Source of the DNA: Bradyrhizobium sp. Gha
GTDB lineage: Bacteria; Pseudomonadota; Alphaproteobacteria; Rhizobiales; Xanthobacteraceae
Assembly (NCBI RefSeq): GCF_900113735.1
Contig: NZ_FOQM01000015.1
Span: 102,145 to 166,144, forward strand
DNA: 64,000 bases
Reading direction: 5' to 3'
In this document: one piece after another, positions 52,652 through 62,001 of the stretch
Layout: each line of letters begins with the position of its first letter
Numbering within the stretch: position 1 is the stretch's first letter
Program-made: the position numbers and the translations under genes
The notes under the pieces: generated by a model
Databases searched by the model: none
Seen by the model: the letters and a program-made list of their open reading frames with translations, nothing else
Told to the model about the DNA's origin: nothing

Positions 52652-54463
52652 TCAAGCCTGTTCTATCTCTTCGCGAAGCATTTCAAGTTCAAGCCAGCGC
52701 TCTTCAGCTGCTGACAATTCGTCATGTGCCCTGGCGATCGCGGCCGAGGTATCGTCGAATGTCTTGCGATCCCTGACATAGAGATTGGGATCGTCAAGCA
52801 CACGCTGCAGCTTTGCGATGTCGGCATGCAGCGTCTCCATCCTCTTCGGCAGCGTTTCCAGCGCGTGCTTTTCGTTGAAGCTGAGCTTGCGCTTGGGAGC
52901 GGACGAGGCAGCAGCGGGGCGCTCCTCCTTCTTCTCCGCAGGAGCTTGCGCCTTCGACGTTTCGCGCCTCAAATCCGCGCCACGCTGCGCCAGCATGTCG
53001 CTATAGCCGCCGGCATATTCGATCCACTTGCCATTGCCCTCCGGCGCGATCACCGAGGTGACGACGCGGTCGAGGAAGTCGCGATCATGGCTGATCAGTA
53101 TGACGGTGCCCTCGTAGTCGCCGAGCATGTCTTCGAGCACGTCGAGGGTCTCCAGGTCGAGATCGTTGGTCGGCTCGTCCAGCACCAGCAAATTCGAGGG
53201 CTTTGCCAGCGCGCGCGCCAGCATCAGCCGGCCGCGCTCGCCGCCCGACAGAACCTCCAAGGGCGTGTTGCGTTGCTCCTGGGCGAACAAAAAGTCCTTC
53301 ATGTAGCCGACGACGTGCTTCGGCTTGCCGCCCACCATGATCTGGTCGCCACGGCCGCCGGTCAGCGCCTCGGCCAGCGTCGATTTCGGGTCGAGGCTTT
53401 CACGGTGCTGGTCGAGCGTCGCCATCTCCAGATTGGCGCCGAGCCGCACCGTGCCGGAATCCGGCTGAATGCCGCCGGTAAGCAGATTGACCAGCGTGGT
53501 CTTGCCGGCGCCGTTCGGGCCAACGATACCGAGCCGGTCGCCGCGCTGGATCCGGGTGGAGAAACTATCGACGATCACGCGCGCACCAAAGGCCTTGGTG
53601 ACGGCCTTCGCCTCGATCACGAGCTTGCCCGATTGCTCTGCTTCCGCCGCGGCAAGATTGGCGCTGCCGGCGGTGCCGCGGTAATTTCGGCGCTGGTCGC
53701 GCAGCGCGTGCAGATTGCCGAGCCGCTTGACGTTGCGCTTGCGCCGGCCGGAGACGCCGTGGCGCAGCCAGTGCTCCTCGTCGACGATCTTGCGGTCGAG
53801 CTTGTGCTGGTCGCGCTCTTCCTCCGCCAGCACCTCGTCGCGCCAGCTCTCGAACGAGGCAAAGCCTCGGTCGATTTGCTTGATCTTGCCGCGGTCGAGC
53901 CAAGCGGTGGAGCGCGACAGATTGGTGAGGAAGCGGCGGTCGTGGCTGATGATGACAAGCGCGCTGCGCCGGGAGTCGAGCTCCCTTTCCAGCCATTCAA
54001 TGGTGGAGAGATCGAGATGGTTGGTCGGCTCGTCCAGCAGCAAGATGTCGGGCGAGGGCGCCAGCACCCGTGCCAGCGCCGCGCGGCGGGCTTCGCCGCC
54101 GGAGACGTTGGCCGGGTTTTCGTTGCCGGTGAGCCCGAGCTGCTCGACCAGGTAGCGCGCCTGATACGGATCGTCGCCGGGCGCGAGACCGGCCTCGACA
54201 TAGGCGAGCAGGGTGTCGTGCTCGCCGAAGTCGGGCTCTTGCGGCAGATAGCGAACGGTCGCGCCGGGCTGCACGAAGCGGGTGCCCCCATCAGGTTCGA
54301 CCAGGCCGGCCGCGATTCTGAGCAGCGTCGACTTGCCCGAGCCGTTGCGGCCGATCAGGCAGACGCGCTCGGATGGCGCGACATTGAGTTCGACGCCCGA
54401 CAGCAGCGGCGTGCCGCCGAAGGTGAGCTTGACGTCTTTCAGTTGGATCAGCGGCGGCGCCAT
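52652..54463 (-). CDS. uup: ABC-F family ATPase (Uup-like)
   Basis: 603 residues with two ABC cassettes in one chain. Walker A motifs are GRNGSGKST near 36-44 and GPNGAGKTT near 323-331; signatures VSGGEARRAALARVL and LSGGERGRLMLARAL; Walker B LLLDEPTNHLD and LVLDEPTNDLD. The linker and the C-terminal coiled coil (LPKRMETLHADIAKLQRV, with a charged tail) match Uup. No membrane domain: it acts on DNA or ribosomes rather than in transport. ATG 54463 is the true start; the longer frame upstream overlaps the DUF188 gene. Only 2 bp separate it from the DUF188 stop, implying co-transcription. Confidence 0.93.
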   Translation of the reverse strand: MAPPLIQLKDVKLTFGGTPLLSGVELNVAPSERVCLIGRNGSGKSTLLRIAAGLVEPDGGTRFVQPGATVRYLPQEPDFGEHDTLLAYVEAGLAPGDDPYQARYLVEQLGLTGNENPANVSGGEARRAALARVLAPSPDILLLDEPTNHLDLSTIEWLERELDSRRSALVIISHDRRFLTNLSRSTAWLDRGKIKQIDRGFASFESWRDEVLAEEERDQHKLDRKIVDEEHWLRHGVSGRRKRNVKRLGNLHALRDQRRNYRGTAGSANLAAAEAEQSGKLVIEAKAVTKAFGARVIVDSFSTRIQRGDRLGIVGPNGAGKTTLVNLLTGGIQPDSGTVRLGANLEMATLDQHRESLDPKSTLAEALTGGRGDQIMVGGKPKHVVGYMKDFLFAQEQRNTPLEVLSGGERGRLMLARALAKPSNLLVLDEPTNDLDLETLDVLEDMLGDYEGTVILISHDRDFLDRVVTSVIAPEGNGKWIEYAGGYSDMLAQRGADLRRETSKAQAPAEKKEERPAAASSAPKRKLSFNEKHALETLPKRMETLHADIAKLQRVLDDPNLYVRDRKTFDDTSAAIARAHDELSAAEERWLELEMLREEIEQA

Positions 54464-54465
54464 CC

Positions 54466-54957
54466 TCAGCCCTGACTTGTTGCGGCCTGATCGGCGCGGC
54501 GACGCTGGATCCGGCGCAGCGTCTGGTCGAGCGCCGAGAGAAATGTCGAGCGGTCGCGCGGCGAGAACGCGCGCGGGCCGCCGGTGACCTCGCCGGCCGA
54601 GCGCAGATCCGTCATGAGATTGCGCACCGCCAGCGTCATGCCGATCGACTCTTCGGTGAACGGCTTGCCGCTCGGTGCGATCACGTCGGCGCCGGCCTTC
54701 ACGCAGCGGCTCGCCAGCGGGATGTCCGAGGTGATGACGACATCGCCGGCCTTGGCCCTCTCCGCGATCCAGTCGTCGGCCGCGTCCATGCCGGCACCTG
54801 CCGCGATGCGTTCGATCAGCGGGTCCTGCGGCACGCGAATGAAGTTGCCGGCGACGACGCTCACGGGCACGCCGTGGCGGAGCGCGACGCGATAAATCTC
54901 GTCCTTCACCGGACAGGCGTCGGCGTCGACATAGATGCGGGTGGGGGTGTCGGTCAT
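54466..54957 (-). CDS. YaiI/YqxD family (DUF188) PIN-like protein
   Basis: 163 residues. The DUF188 core is IYVDADACPVKDEIYRVA near 8-25, VVAGNFIRVP, and GDVVITSDIPLASRC with VIAPSGKPFTEESIG. The acidic residues of the PIN-like nuclease fold (D11, D13, D98-like) are present, but no activity is established for the family. It sits 2 bp upstream of the ABC-F gene on the same strand. Start at ATG 54957, before the first strand. The last 30 residues are basic and specific to this group. Confidence 0.88.
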   Translation of the reverse strand: MTDTPTRIYVDADACPVKDEIYRVALRHGVPVSVVAGNFIRVPQDPLIERIAAGAGMDAADDWIAERAKAGDVVITSDIPLASRCVKAGADVIAPSGKPFTEESIGMTLAVRNLMTDLRSAGEVTGGPRAFSPRDRSTFLSALDQTLRRIQRRRADQAATSQG

Positions 54958-55062
54958 TCGCCGCGTGGTACCCCATTCGGGCCGCAAAGGCGAGGGGATT
55001 GACCGGTGTTCCCGAGGCCCTACGATCGGCCCTAAACAACAAGAAATATGAGGAAATGCGCA

Positions 55063-55863
55063 ATGCCGCACCGGCTCGAAACCTACCGCGTCGAGGCCTA
55101 CAACACCGCAAAGCAGTCCGAAAACAAGATGCACGACGACGCGGTGGCGCGCCGCTTCGGCTTCTCCGGCGGGCTGGTCCCGGGCGTCGATGTCTTCGCC
55201 TACATGATGCACGTACCGCTGGCGCACTGGGGCCGCGATTTCCTGTCGCGCGGGCTGGTCGAGGCGCGCTTCATCAAGCCTGTTTATGACGGGGAGACCG
55301 CCGATGTCGAGGCCACCGAGCATAACGGCCTGCTGACGATCGAGGTGTTCAGCCGAGCCGAGCTCTGCGCCACGGGCACGGCGTCGCTGCCGGCGGCCGC
55401 GCCCGCGGTATCGTTGAGTGACTATGTCGAAGTCCGCGCCGTGGCCGATCGCAAGCCGGTCAGTTCTGAGATCTTCGCAACAGGCAAATGGCTGGGGACG
55501 ACGCCGCGCCGCTGGTCCGGGCCAGATGCGACCGGCTATCTCGCCGATATCAGGGAGACGGATCCGATCTTCGCGCGCGAAGGGCTCGGGCATCCCGGCC
55601 TGATCCAGCGCGTCATGAACCGTGTGCTGACCGACAACACGATTCTCGGCCCGTGGATTCACGTCGGCAGCCGCATGCAGTTGCTGTGCGCCGCGCGCGC
55701 CGGCGACGAGATCGCAGCGCGGGCGAGGGTCACCGCGAACTACGAGAAGAAGGGCCACCGCTTCGTCGAGCTTGACGCGCTCGTCGTCGCCAACGGCACC
55801 ACGCCGGTCGCGCATTGCCAGCACACCGCAATCTACCAACCGCGCGAAGAGGCCGCGGCGTAG
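55063..55863 (+). CDS. Hot-dog/MaoC-like protein of unknown substrate
   Basis: 266 residues. The N-terminal half shows a MaoC-like pattern: DDAVARRFGFSGGLVPGVDVFAYMMHVPLAHWG, with the GFSGGLVPG turn near 32-40 where these domains carry their catalytic segment; the C-terminal half looks like a second hot-dog (LLCAARAGDEIAARARV). ATG 55063 with AGGA 9 bases upstream is preferred over ATG 55048. It is probably an enoyl-CoA hydratase-like or thioester-binding protein, but the catalytic Asp/His pair is not clearly conserved. It is divergent from the DUF188/ABC-F pair, so it is transcribed alone. A repeat follows. Confidence 0.72.
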   Translation: MPHRLETYRVEAYNTAKQSENKMHDDAVARRFGFSGGLVPGVDVFAYMMHVPLAHWGRDFLSRGLVEARFIKPVYDGETADVEATEHNGLLTIEVFSRAELCATGTASLPAAAPAVSLSDYVEVRAVADRKPVSSEIFATGKWLGTTPRRWSGPDATGYLADIRETDPIFAREGLGHPGLIQRVMNRVLTDNTILGPWIHVGSRMQLLCAARAGDEIAARARVTANYEKKGHRFVELDALVVANGTTPVAHCQHTAIYQPREEAAA

Positions 55864-55900
55864 CGCGGGGAGAAGGCAAGGCCGTCACCACAGAAGCGGT

Positions 55901-56003
55901 GTCATGCCCCGCGACGGCGGGGCATCCAGTACGCCGCGGCCCATCAGCGCCTCACGGCTGCCTCGGAGTACTGGATCGCCCGGTCAAGCCGGGCGATGAC
56001 AGC
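55901..56003. repeat. Inverted repeat, GTCATGCCCCG family
   Basis: Left arm GTCATGCCCCGCGACGGCGG and right arm GTCAAGCCGGGCGATGACAG are imperfect inverses, each with a short GC hairpin; a middle pair GGGGCATCCAGTA / TACTGGATCGCCC flanks the centre. Between converging genes (hot-dog protein and form II CoxL-like gene). Confidence 0.7.
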
Positions 56004-56030
56004 ATCGTTGTGGAGGCAGAGGGACGTCCC

Positions 56031-58400
56031 TTACGCTTTCCCCTTCGCGTCCTGAATGGCCCGCCACACCCGTTCCGGGGTCAGCGGCATGTCGATTTGC
56101 TTGATGCCGTAATCCGACAGCGCATCGAGCACCGCGTTCACGACCGTCGACAGGCTGCCGGCACAGCCGGCTTCGCCGCAACCCTTGCTGCCGAGCGGAT
56201 TGGTCGTCGCCGGCACCGGGTGGTCACCGACCGTCATGTTCGGCACGTCCTCCGCCCGCGGCAGGGCGTAGTCCATCAGCGAGCCAGTGATGGGCTGCCC
56301 GCTCTCGTCGTAGCGAACATGCTCCATCAATGCTTGTCCGATGCCCTGGACGACCCCGCCGTGGAGCTGGCCGGCGACCAGCATCGGGTTGATCACGGTG
56401 CCAAAGTCGTTCACCGCGCTGTAGCGCACGATCTGCACCACGCCGGTCTCGGGATCGACCTCGACCTCGGCGACGTGACAGCCGTTTGGGAACGCCGAGG
56501 GCACGGGATCGCTGGTGTGGTCGACGTCGAGGCTGTCAGGCACGCCATCAGGCACCTTGCCGTCATGCAGGCGCTTGGCGAGCTCCATGATGTCGATGCT
56601 GCGGTCGGTGCCGGCGATGGTGAAGCTGCCGTCGGCGAACTCGATGTCGGCTTCGGAAGCCTCCAGCACATGTGCGGCGGCGCGCTTGCCCTTCTCGATC
56701 ACGAGCTTGGCGGCCCCCACGATCGCCATGCCGCTCGCGGTGATCGAGCGCGAGCCGCCGGTGCCGTTGCCGGTATGGACGATGTCGCTGTCACCCTGCA
56801 CCAGCTTCACGCTCTCGAAGGGGACGCCCAGCTGTTCACACAGCACCTGTGCGAATGGCGTGGCGTGACCCTGGCCGTAGTCGAGCGTGCCGGTGATCAG
56901 CTGCACGCTGCCATCGGGCTCGAACACGATCTTGCCGAGCTCGGGGCCTGGCGGTGCGGTGACCTCGAGATAAGACCCGACAGCGATGCCGCGCAGCTTG
57001 CCGGCCTTCTTGCTTTCCTTCTTGCGCTTGGCAAAATTCTCGTGGTCGGAGAGTTCGAGCGCCTTGTTGAACACGGCCTGGAAGTCGCCGCTGTCATAGG
57101 TGACGCCGGACGAGGCCGCGAACGGCATCTGGTTCGGCTTGATGAAGTTGCGCTTGCGCATGGTCAGGCGGTTGATGCCCATCTCATCGGCGGCGCGGTC
57201 GATCAGCCGCTCCATGTAGTAATTCGCCTCCGGCCGGCCGGCCCCGCGATAGGCGCCCATGAGCGTCGTGTTGGTCAGAACCGTCTTGATGTCGACTGCC
57301 ATCAGCGGCGTGCGATAGACGCTGGAGAAGTTCTTGCCGGTGTTGAGCGAGAGCGGGCTCGGCGCCACGCCGGTGATGTAGGCGCCGAGATTGCCGTAGC
57401 CGGAGAGTCTTGCCGCGAGGAAATGCCCCTCGGCATCGAGCGCCAGCTCGGCATGGATGCGCTGGGCGCGGCCGTGGCTGTCGGAGAGGAAGCTGGTGGA
57501 GCGCTCGTCCAGCCACTTCACCGGGCGTCCCAGCGCCTTCGCCGCATACAGGATGCACATGTATTCGGGGTAGTTGACGTTCTTCATGCCGAAGGAGCCG
57601 CCGACATTGGCGGTGAGGATGCGCACCTTCTCGTTCGGCACCTTCAAATTCTTGGCGAGGTTGGCGCGGTTGCCCGCAACACCCTGCGTCGGCATCTGGA
57701 TGGTGTAGCGCTCGCTCGCCTTGTCGTAGGAGGCAAGGCCGACGCGCGGCTCCATCGACACCACGGCAACGCGGGTGTTCTCGATGTCGATCCTGGTGAC
57801 GTGGGCTGCGCTTGCGAAGGCCGCGTTCACCTTCTCCGCGTCGCCATAGTGATAGTCGAGCGCGACATTGTTGGGGATGTGGTCGTAGAGCTGCGGCGCG
57901 CCGGGTTTTGCCGCCTCCTCGGGATCGGTCACCGCGGCCAGCGGCTCGATATCGAGCTCGACCGCCTCGGCCGCATCGCGCGCCTGGGCCAGCGTCTCCG
58001 CCACCACGAAAGCGACGGGATCGCCGACGAAGCGGACCTTGTCGGTCGCCAGCGGCTGGCGGTTGGTCTGGCGCAGGGGCGTGCCGTCGCGGCTCTTCAG
58101 CGGCAGGCCGCAGGTGAAGGGACCATAGCCGGCGGCGTCGATGTCCTTGCCGGTCCACACCCCCAGAACGCCCGGCATCGCCTTGGCAGCATCGGTTCCA
58201 ATGCCGCGGATGATTCCGTGGGCATGGGTCGAGCGGACGATCACGGCATAGGCCTGGCCAGGCAGGTTGAAATCGTCGGTGTAACGGCCCTTGCCGCGCA
58301 CCAGCGTGTCGTCTTCCTTGCGGCGGACCGGCTGCCCGACGCCGTATTTTTGCAGTGCAATAGCGTTTTCGAGCGTCGAGGATTTGGTGTGTTCTTGCAT
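56031..58400 (-). CDS. Molybdopterin-binding large subunit, form II CoxL-like (orphan)
   Basis: 789 residues of the xanthine oxidase family large subunit. GGSFGMK lies at 267-273, AYRGAGR at 383-389, and the catalytic Glu743 in KGCGEAGC. The loop AYRGAGR is the form II type; genuine CO dehydrogenase (form I) has AYxCSFR instead, so CO oxidation is not supported. Such proteins normally work with a small [2Fe-2S] subunit and an FAD subunit, but neither gene is near: upstream is divergent ppx/gppA and downstream is the hot-dog gene. An in-trans partner must be encoded elsewhere. Substrate may be an aldehyde or N-heterocycle. Confidence 0.87.
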   Translation of the reverse strand: MQEHTKSSTLENAIALQKYGVGQPVRRKEDDTLVRGKGRYTDDFNLPGQAYAVIVRSTHAHGIIRGIGTDAAKAMPGVLGVWTGKDIDAAGYGPFTCGLPLKSRDGTPLRQTNRQPLATDKVRFVGDPVAFVVAETLAQARDAAEAVELDIEPLAAVTDPEEAAKPGAPQLYDHIPNNVALDYHYGDAEKVNAAFASAAHVTRIDIENTRVAVVSMEPRVGLASYDKASERYTIQMPTQGVAGNRANLAKNLKVPNEKVRILTANVGGSFGMKNVNYPEYMCILYAAKALGRPVKWLDERSTSFLSDSHGRAQRIHAELALDAEGHFLAARLSGYGNLGAYITGVAPSPLSLNTGKNFSSVYRTPLMAVDIKTVLTNTTLMGAYRGAGRPEANYYMERLIDRAADEMGINRLTMRKRNFIKPNQMPFAASSGVTYDSGDFQAVFNKALELSDHENFAKRKKESKKAGKLRGIAVGSYLEVTAPPGPELGKIVFEPDGSVQLITGTLDYGQGHATPFAQVLCEQLGVPFESVKLVQGDSDIVHTGNGTGGSRSITASGMAIVGAAKLVIEKGKRAAAHVLEASEADIEFADGSFTIAGTDRSIDIMELAKRLHDGKVPDGVPDSLDVDHTSDPVPSAFPNGCHVAEVEVDPETGVVQIVRYSAVNDFGTVINPMLVAGQLHGGVVQGIGQALMEHVRYDESGQPITGSLMDYALPRAEDVPNMTVGDHPVPATTNPLGSKGCGEAGCAGSLSTVVNAVLDALSDYGIKQIDMPLTPERVWRAIQDAKGKA

Positions 58401-58608
58401 GGAAATGACCTGAAAGCCGGCAATTGCGCGAGATGTGGGCGCCTGGGGGACCGGGACCTCTGAGATAACCCGCCACTGCGTTCACGACAACGCACGAATG
58501 GGCATGGTCCTATGTGATGCGATGTTGCGCATGTCAGCCGCGCTGGTAATGTTTCAGGCGAAAAATCAATTCCAGACCGGCCCGACCGGCCGCGGAAAGA
58601 CAGTTTGT

Positions 58609-59679
58609 ATGAATGACCACACGGGGCTCCGCGACGGCCATGTGCCGCACGGTGAGCTGGAGGGGTCGATGGCGGCGGTGGCATTGGCCACTGAGCCTGC
58701 CGTCCCCGCGCAAGCGGGAACCGGCGTCTATGCGGCGCTGGACCTCGGCACCAACAATTGCAGGCTCCTGATCGCCTGTCCGACCCACGACGGCTTTCGT
58801 GTGGTCGATTCCTTCTCGCGCATCATCCGGCTCGGGGAGGGCGTCTCGGCGACGGGGTGCATCAGCGAGGCCGCGATCGATCGCGCCATCGCGGCGCTCA
58901 GCATCTGCCGCGACAAGATCAATTTGCGGAAAGCGCGGCGGTTGCGGCTGATCGCCACCGAAGCCTGCCGCGCGGCCTCGAACGCAGAAGGCTTCCGCAA
59001 CCGCGTCGCGGCCGAGACCGGCATCGAGCTCGAGGTGATCGACCGCGAGACCGAGGCCTCGCTCGCCGTGCTGGGCTGCTCGCCGCTGGTTGATCCCAGG
59101 GGGAGGGGCGCCATCCTGTTCGATATCGGAGGCGGCTCGACGGAGCTGGTGCGGATCGAGCGCGACCCGCAAAATCCGGAACCGCGCATCAAGGCGTGGA
59201 TGTCGATCCCGCTCGGCGTCGTGACGCTGGCCGAGCAGTTCGGCGGCCGCGACGTGACGCCGGAGATCTATGCCGCGATGGAGCGGGAGGTTGCCAACCA
59301 CGTCGCGCCGTTCGCCGCGGAGCACGGCCGCGATCTCACCGGCATGCATCTGCTCGGCACGTCGGGCACGGTGACGACGCTCGCCGGCATCCATCTCAAT
59401 CTCGTGCGCTACGACCGCCGCCGCATCGACAGCATCTGGATGAACGACACCGACATCAGCGCGACCATCACCAAGCTCCTCGGCATGAGCTATGAGGACC
59501 GCGCCAACAATGGCTGCATCAGCGTCGAGCGCGCCGATCTCGTGCTCGCCGGCTGCGCCATCCTCGACGCCATCAGGCATGCATTCCCGCTGCCGCGCCT
59601 GCGCGTTGCCGACCGGGGGCTGCGCGAGGGCATGCTGGTCGAGATGATGCGCGAGGATGGCGCGCTGAGGAGCTGGTGA
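58609..59679 (+). CDS. ppx: Ppx/GppA family phosphatase
   Basis: 356 residues of the actin-fold ASKHA superfamily. DLGTNNCRLLIA (phosphate 1), FDIGGGSTELV, and GTSGTVTTLAGIHLNL are all in place; the catalytic Glu follows in the ATEACRAA region. It hydrolyses polyphosphate or pppGpp. ATG 58609 with GGAAAG upstream is used; the longer frame to 58435 has no support. rlmE starts 1 bp after its stop, so the two are almost certainly one transcript, an order common in rhizobia. The 208-bp space to the divergent CoxL-like gene probably holds both promoters. Confidence 0.9.
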   Translation: MNDHTGLRDGHVPHGELEGSMAAVALATEPAVPAQAGTGVYAALDLGTNNCRLLIACPTHDGFRVVDSFSRIIRLGEGVSATGCISEAAIDRAIAALSICRDKINLRKARRLRLIATEACRAASNAEGFRNRVAAETGIELEVIDRETEASLAVLGCSPLVDPRGRGAILFDIGGGSTELVRIERDPQNPEPRIKAWMSIPLGVVTLAEQFGGRDVTPEIYAAMEREVANHVAPFAAEHGRDLTGMHLLGTSGTVTTLAGIHLNLVRYDRRRIDSIWMNDTDISATITKLLGMSYEDRANNGCISVERADLVLAGCAILDAIRHAFPLPRLRVADRGLREGMLVEMMREDGALRSW

Positions 59680-59680
59680 G

Positions 59681-60367
59681 ATGGCCAAAGACACCACCGG
59701 CCGCTTGCACGTCCAGGTCAAGACCGGCGGCAAGCGCAAATTGTCGTCCAAGCTGTGGCTGGAGCGGCAGCTCAACGATCCCTACGTCGCCAAGGCCAAG
59801 GCGGCTGGCTATCGCTCGCGTGCCGCGTTCAAGCTGCTGGAGATCGACGACAAGTTCCGCCTGTTGAAGTCGGGCATGGCCGTGGTCGATCTCGGCGCTG
59901 CGCCCGGCGGCTGGAGCCAGATCGCCGCCAAACGCGTCGGCTCGGTCGACGGTAAGGGCAAGGTCGTCGCGATCGATCTGCTGGAAATGCCTGACATTCC
60001 CGGTGTCGACTTCGCGCAGCTCGATTTCATGGACAATGACGCGCCCGACAAGCTCACGGCAATGCTGGGCGGCGGCGCGGATATCGTGATGTCCGACATG
60101 GCCGCCAACACCACCGGCCATCGCAAGACCGACCAGCTCCGCATCGTCGGCCTGGTCGAGACGGCGGCCGCGTTCGCTTGCGACGTGCTCAAGCCCGGCG
60201 GCGCGTTTCTCGCCAAGACCTTCCAGAGCGGCGCCGACGCCGATCTGCTCGCCCAGCTCAAGCGCGACTTTGCGACCGTGCGTCACGTGAAGCCGGCGGC
60301 CAGCCGGCAGGATTCGTCGGAGCGCTATGTGCTGGCGACCGGATTTCGCGGCGAGGCGAAGGCGTAA
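59681..60367 (+). CDS. rlmE: 23S rRNA (uridine-2552) 2'-O-methyltransferase RlmE
   Basis: 228 residues. The K-D-K-E catalytic tetrad of the FtsJ group is visible: Lys in SRAAFKLLEID near 48, Asp in SDMAANTTGHRKTD, Lys in FLAKTFQSG, Glu in DSSERYVLATG. The SAM-binding motif is DLGAAPGGWSQ near 66-76. It methylates U2552 of 23S rRNA late in 50S assembly. ATG 59681 overlaps nothing and is 1 bp after the ppx stop. A repeat follows before the converging MFS gene. Confidence 0.94.
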   Translation: MAKDTTGRLHVQVKTGGKRKLSSKLWLERQLNDPYVAKAKAAGYRSRAAFKLLEIDDKFRLLKSGMAVVDLGAAPGGWSQIAAKRVGSVDGKGKVVAIDLLEMPDIPGVDFAQLDFMDNDAPDKLTAMLGGGADIVMSDMAANTTGHRKTDQLRIVGLVETAAAFACDVLKPGGAFLAKTFQSGADADLLAQLKRDFATVRHVKPAASRQDSSERYVLATGFRGEAKA

Positions 60368-60378
60368 CTCCAAACGCC

Positions 60379-60500
60379 GTCATTGCGAGGAGCCCTTGCG
60401 ACGAAGCAATCCAGGCTGCTTTCGCGGAAGGATCCTGGATTGCTTCGCGGAGCCTGTCATCGGGCCGCGCTTCGCGCGGACCCATTGGCTCGCAATGACG
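60379..60500. repeat. Dispersed inverted repeat, GTCATTGCGAG family (copy 3)
   Basis: GTCATTGCGAGGAGCCCTTG at the left; GGCTCGCAATGACG in inverse orientation at the right; inner arms GAAGCAATCCAGG / CCTGGATTGCTTC. Lies between converging rlmE and the MFS gene. Closest copies: 4078-4162 and 41544-41659. Confidence 0.75.
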
Positions 60501-60510
60501 AGAAGAGAGA

Positions 60511-62001
60511 CTATCCAAGCCGTTGATCCCGCATGTCCTGGGTATCCTCTGTCGCGACCTTGACGGCGGCGGTGGCCGCGCTCTTGGCGGCGCCCTTGCG
60601 ACTGGCGACCTCGACCGCCTTGCGGCCGGAGATCTCGTGGCCGGCATCGCTTGGCATCTGCCAGAAGAACCAGCTCGAGACCGCCGAGGTCAGCCCGACC
60701 ACGACGAAGGCAGGAGCGAACACCGTGGCATTGATCTCGCTGACGTGGTTGAGCCACATCGTCGTCTCCACCGAGGCGGCGCCGACCGCGACGCCGGCGG
60801 AGACCGCGAGCTGCTGGTTGACGCTGACCAGCGTGGTGGCGCGGCTCATCTGCGGGCTCTCAACGTCGGCATAGGCCACCGTGTTGATGGCGGTGAACTC
60901 CAGCGAGCGGAAGAAGCCGCCGACCACCAGGATCACCATGATGATCAGCAGCGGGGTCGTCACCGTGAACAGCGCGCAGACGGCGAGGAAGAACGCGCTG
61001 ACGATCGCGTTCACCGTCATCAGGTTGCGGAAGCCGAAGGCGCGGATCAGACGCGCCGCCAGCGTCTTCATGCCCATGGCGCCCAGCGAGGAGGAGAACG
61101 TGACAAGGCCGGAATGAAACGGCGACAGCCCAAAGCCGATCTGCATCAACAGCGGCAACAGGAAGGGCAGCGCGCCGATGCCGAGCCGGAACATGAAGCC
61201 GCCCACGATGGCCGCCCGCAGCGTCGGCAGCCTCAGCAGCGAGAAGTCCAGCACCGGCGATCCCGTTCGCCGGGCATGAATCACGTAGAGCGTCATCGAG
61301 ATCGCGCCACCCGCGACCAGCGCTGCAACCGTGCTCCAGGGCAACAAATTGAGGCCGGCGACGGACAGTCCGAAGGCGATGCCGGCGAGACCGATGCCCG
61401 CAAGGACCATGCCATAGAGATCGAACTTCTCCTGCGTCTCGCTCTTGATCGGATCGATGAAGCGCAGCGCCATGAAGATGCCGAGCAGCCCGATCGGGAT
61501 GTTGATCAGGAAGATCCAGTGCCATGAGGCGTAGGTCGTGATGAAGCCGCCGAGCGGCGGGCCGATCACGGGACCGATCAGGGCAGGGACCGTCACCCAC
61601 GCCATGGCGTTGACCAGCGCGCTCTTGTCGACCGAGCGCAGCAGCACGAGACGCCCGACCGGCGTCATCATCGCCCCGCCCATGCCTTGCAGGATGCGCG
61701 CGAACACGAAGTCGGTGACCGAGCCCGACAGTGCGCAGCCGACCGAGCCAATCATGAACACGCCGACCGCGATCGCGAACACCATGCGCGCGCCGAACCT
61801 GTCGGCCGTCCAGCCGCTCGCCGGGATGAACACCGCGAGCGACAGGAGGTAGGAGGTGATCGCAAGCTTCAGCGTGAGCGGGCTGGTGCCGATGTCGGCC
61901 GCGATCGCCGGCAGCGAGGTGGCGATGACCGTGGAGTCCATGTTCTCCATGAAGAGAGCAGTGGCCACGATCAGCGGAATGATGCGTTGCTTGTTGACCA
62001 T
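60511..62001 (-). CDS. DHA2-type MFS efflux transporter
   Basis: 496 residues with about 14 predicted spans. The start MENMDSTVIATSLPAIAADIGTS matches the DHA2 motif with its Asp in helix 1, and GWTADRFGARMVFAIAV is motif A. RILQGMGGAMMTPVGRLVLL and PVIGPPLGGFITTY follow (motif C). It probably extrudes drugs or biocides by proton exchange. ATG 62001 is chosen over 62094, which lies in an unconserved leader. It converges with rlmE and is divergent from guaB. The Lys/Ala-rich C-terminal tail is cytoplasmic. Confidence 0.9.
   Translation of the reverse strand: MVNKQRIIPLIVATALFMENMDSTVIATSLPAIAADIGTSPLTLKLAITSYLLSLAVFIPASGWTADRFGARMVFAIAVGVFMIGSVGCALSGSVTDFVFARILQGMGGAMMTPVGRLVLLRSVDKSALVNAMAWVTVPALIGPVIGPPLGGFITTYASWHWIFLINIPIGLLGIFMALRFIDPIKSETQEKFDLYGMVLAGIGLAGIAFGLSVAGLNLLPWSTVAALVAGGAISMTLYVIHARRTGSPVLDFSLLRLPTLRAAIVGGFMFRLGIGALPFLLPLLMQIGFGLSPFHSGLVTFSSSLGAMGMKTLAARLIRAFGFRNLMTVNAIVSAFFLAVCALFTVTTPLLIIMVILVVGGFFRSLEFTAINTVAYADVESPQMSRATTLVSVNQQLAVSAGVAVGAASVETTMWLNHVSEINATVFAPAFVVVGLTSAVSSWFFWQMPSDAGHEISGRKAVEVASRKGAAKSAATAAVKVATEDTQDMRDQRLG

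Noticed and set aside
56031..58400. Carbon monoxide dehydrogenase (form I) identity for the molybdoenzyme subunit
   Set aside because: The active-site loop is AYRGAGR instead of the form I AYxCSFR, and partner genes are absent.
55815..58463. An 880-codon plus-strand frame opposite the form II CoxL-like gene
   Set aside because: Same shadow composition; the minus-strand protein has clear catalytic motifs over the whole length.
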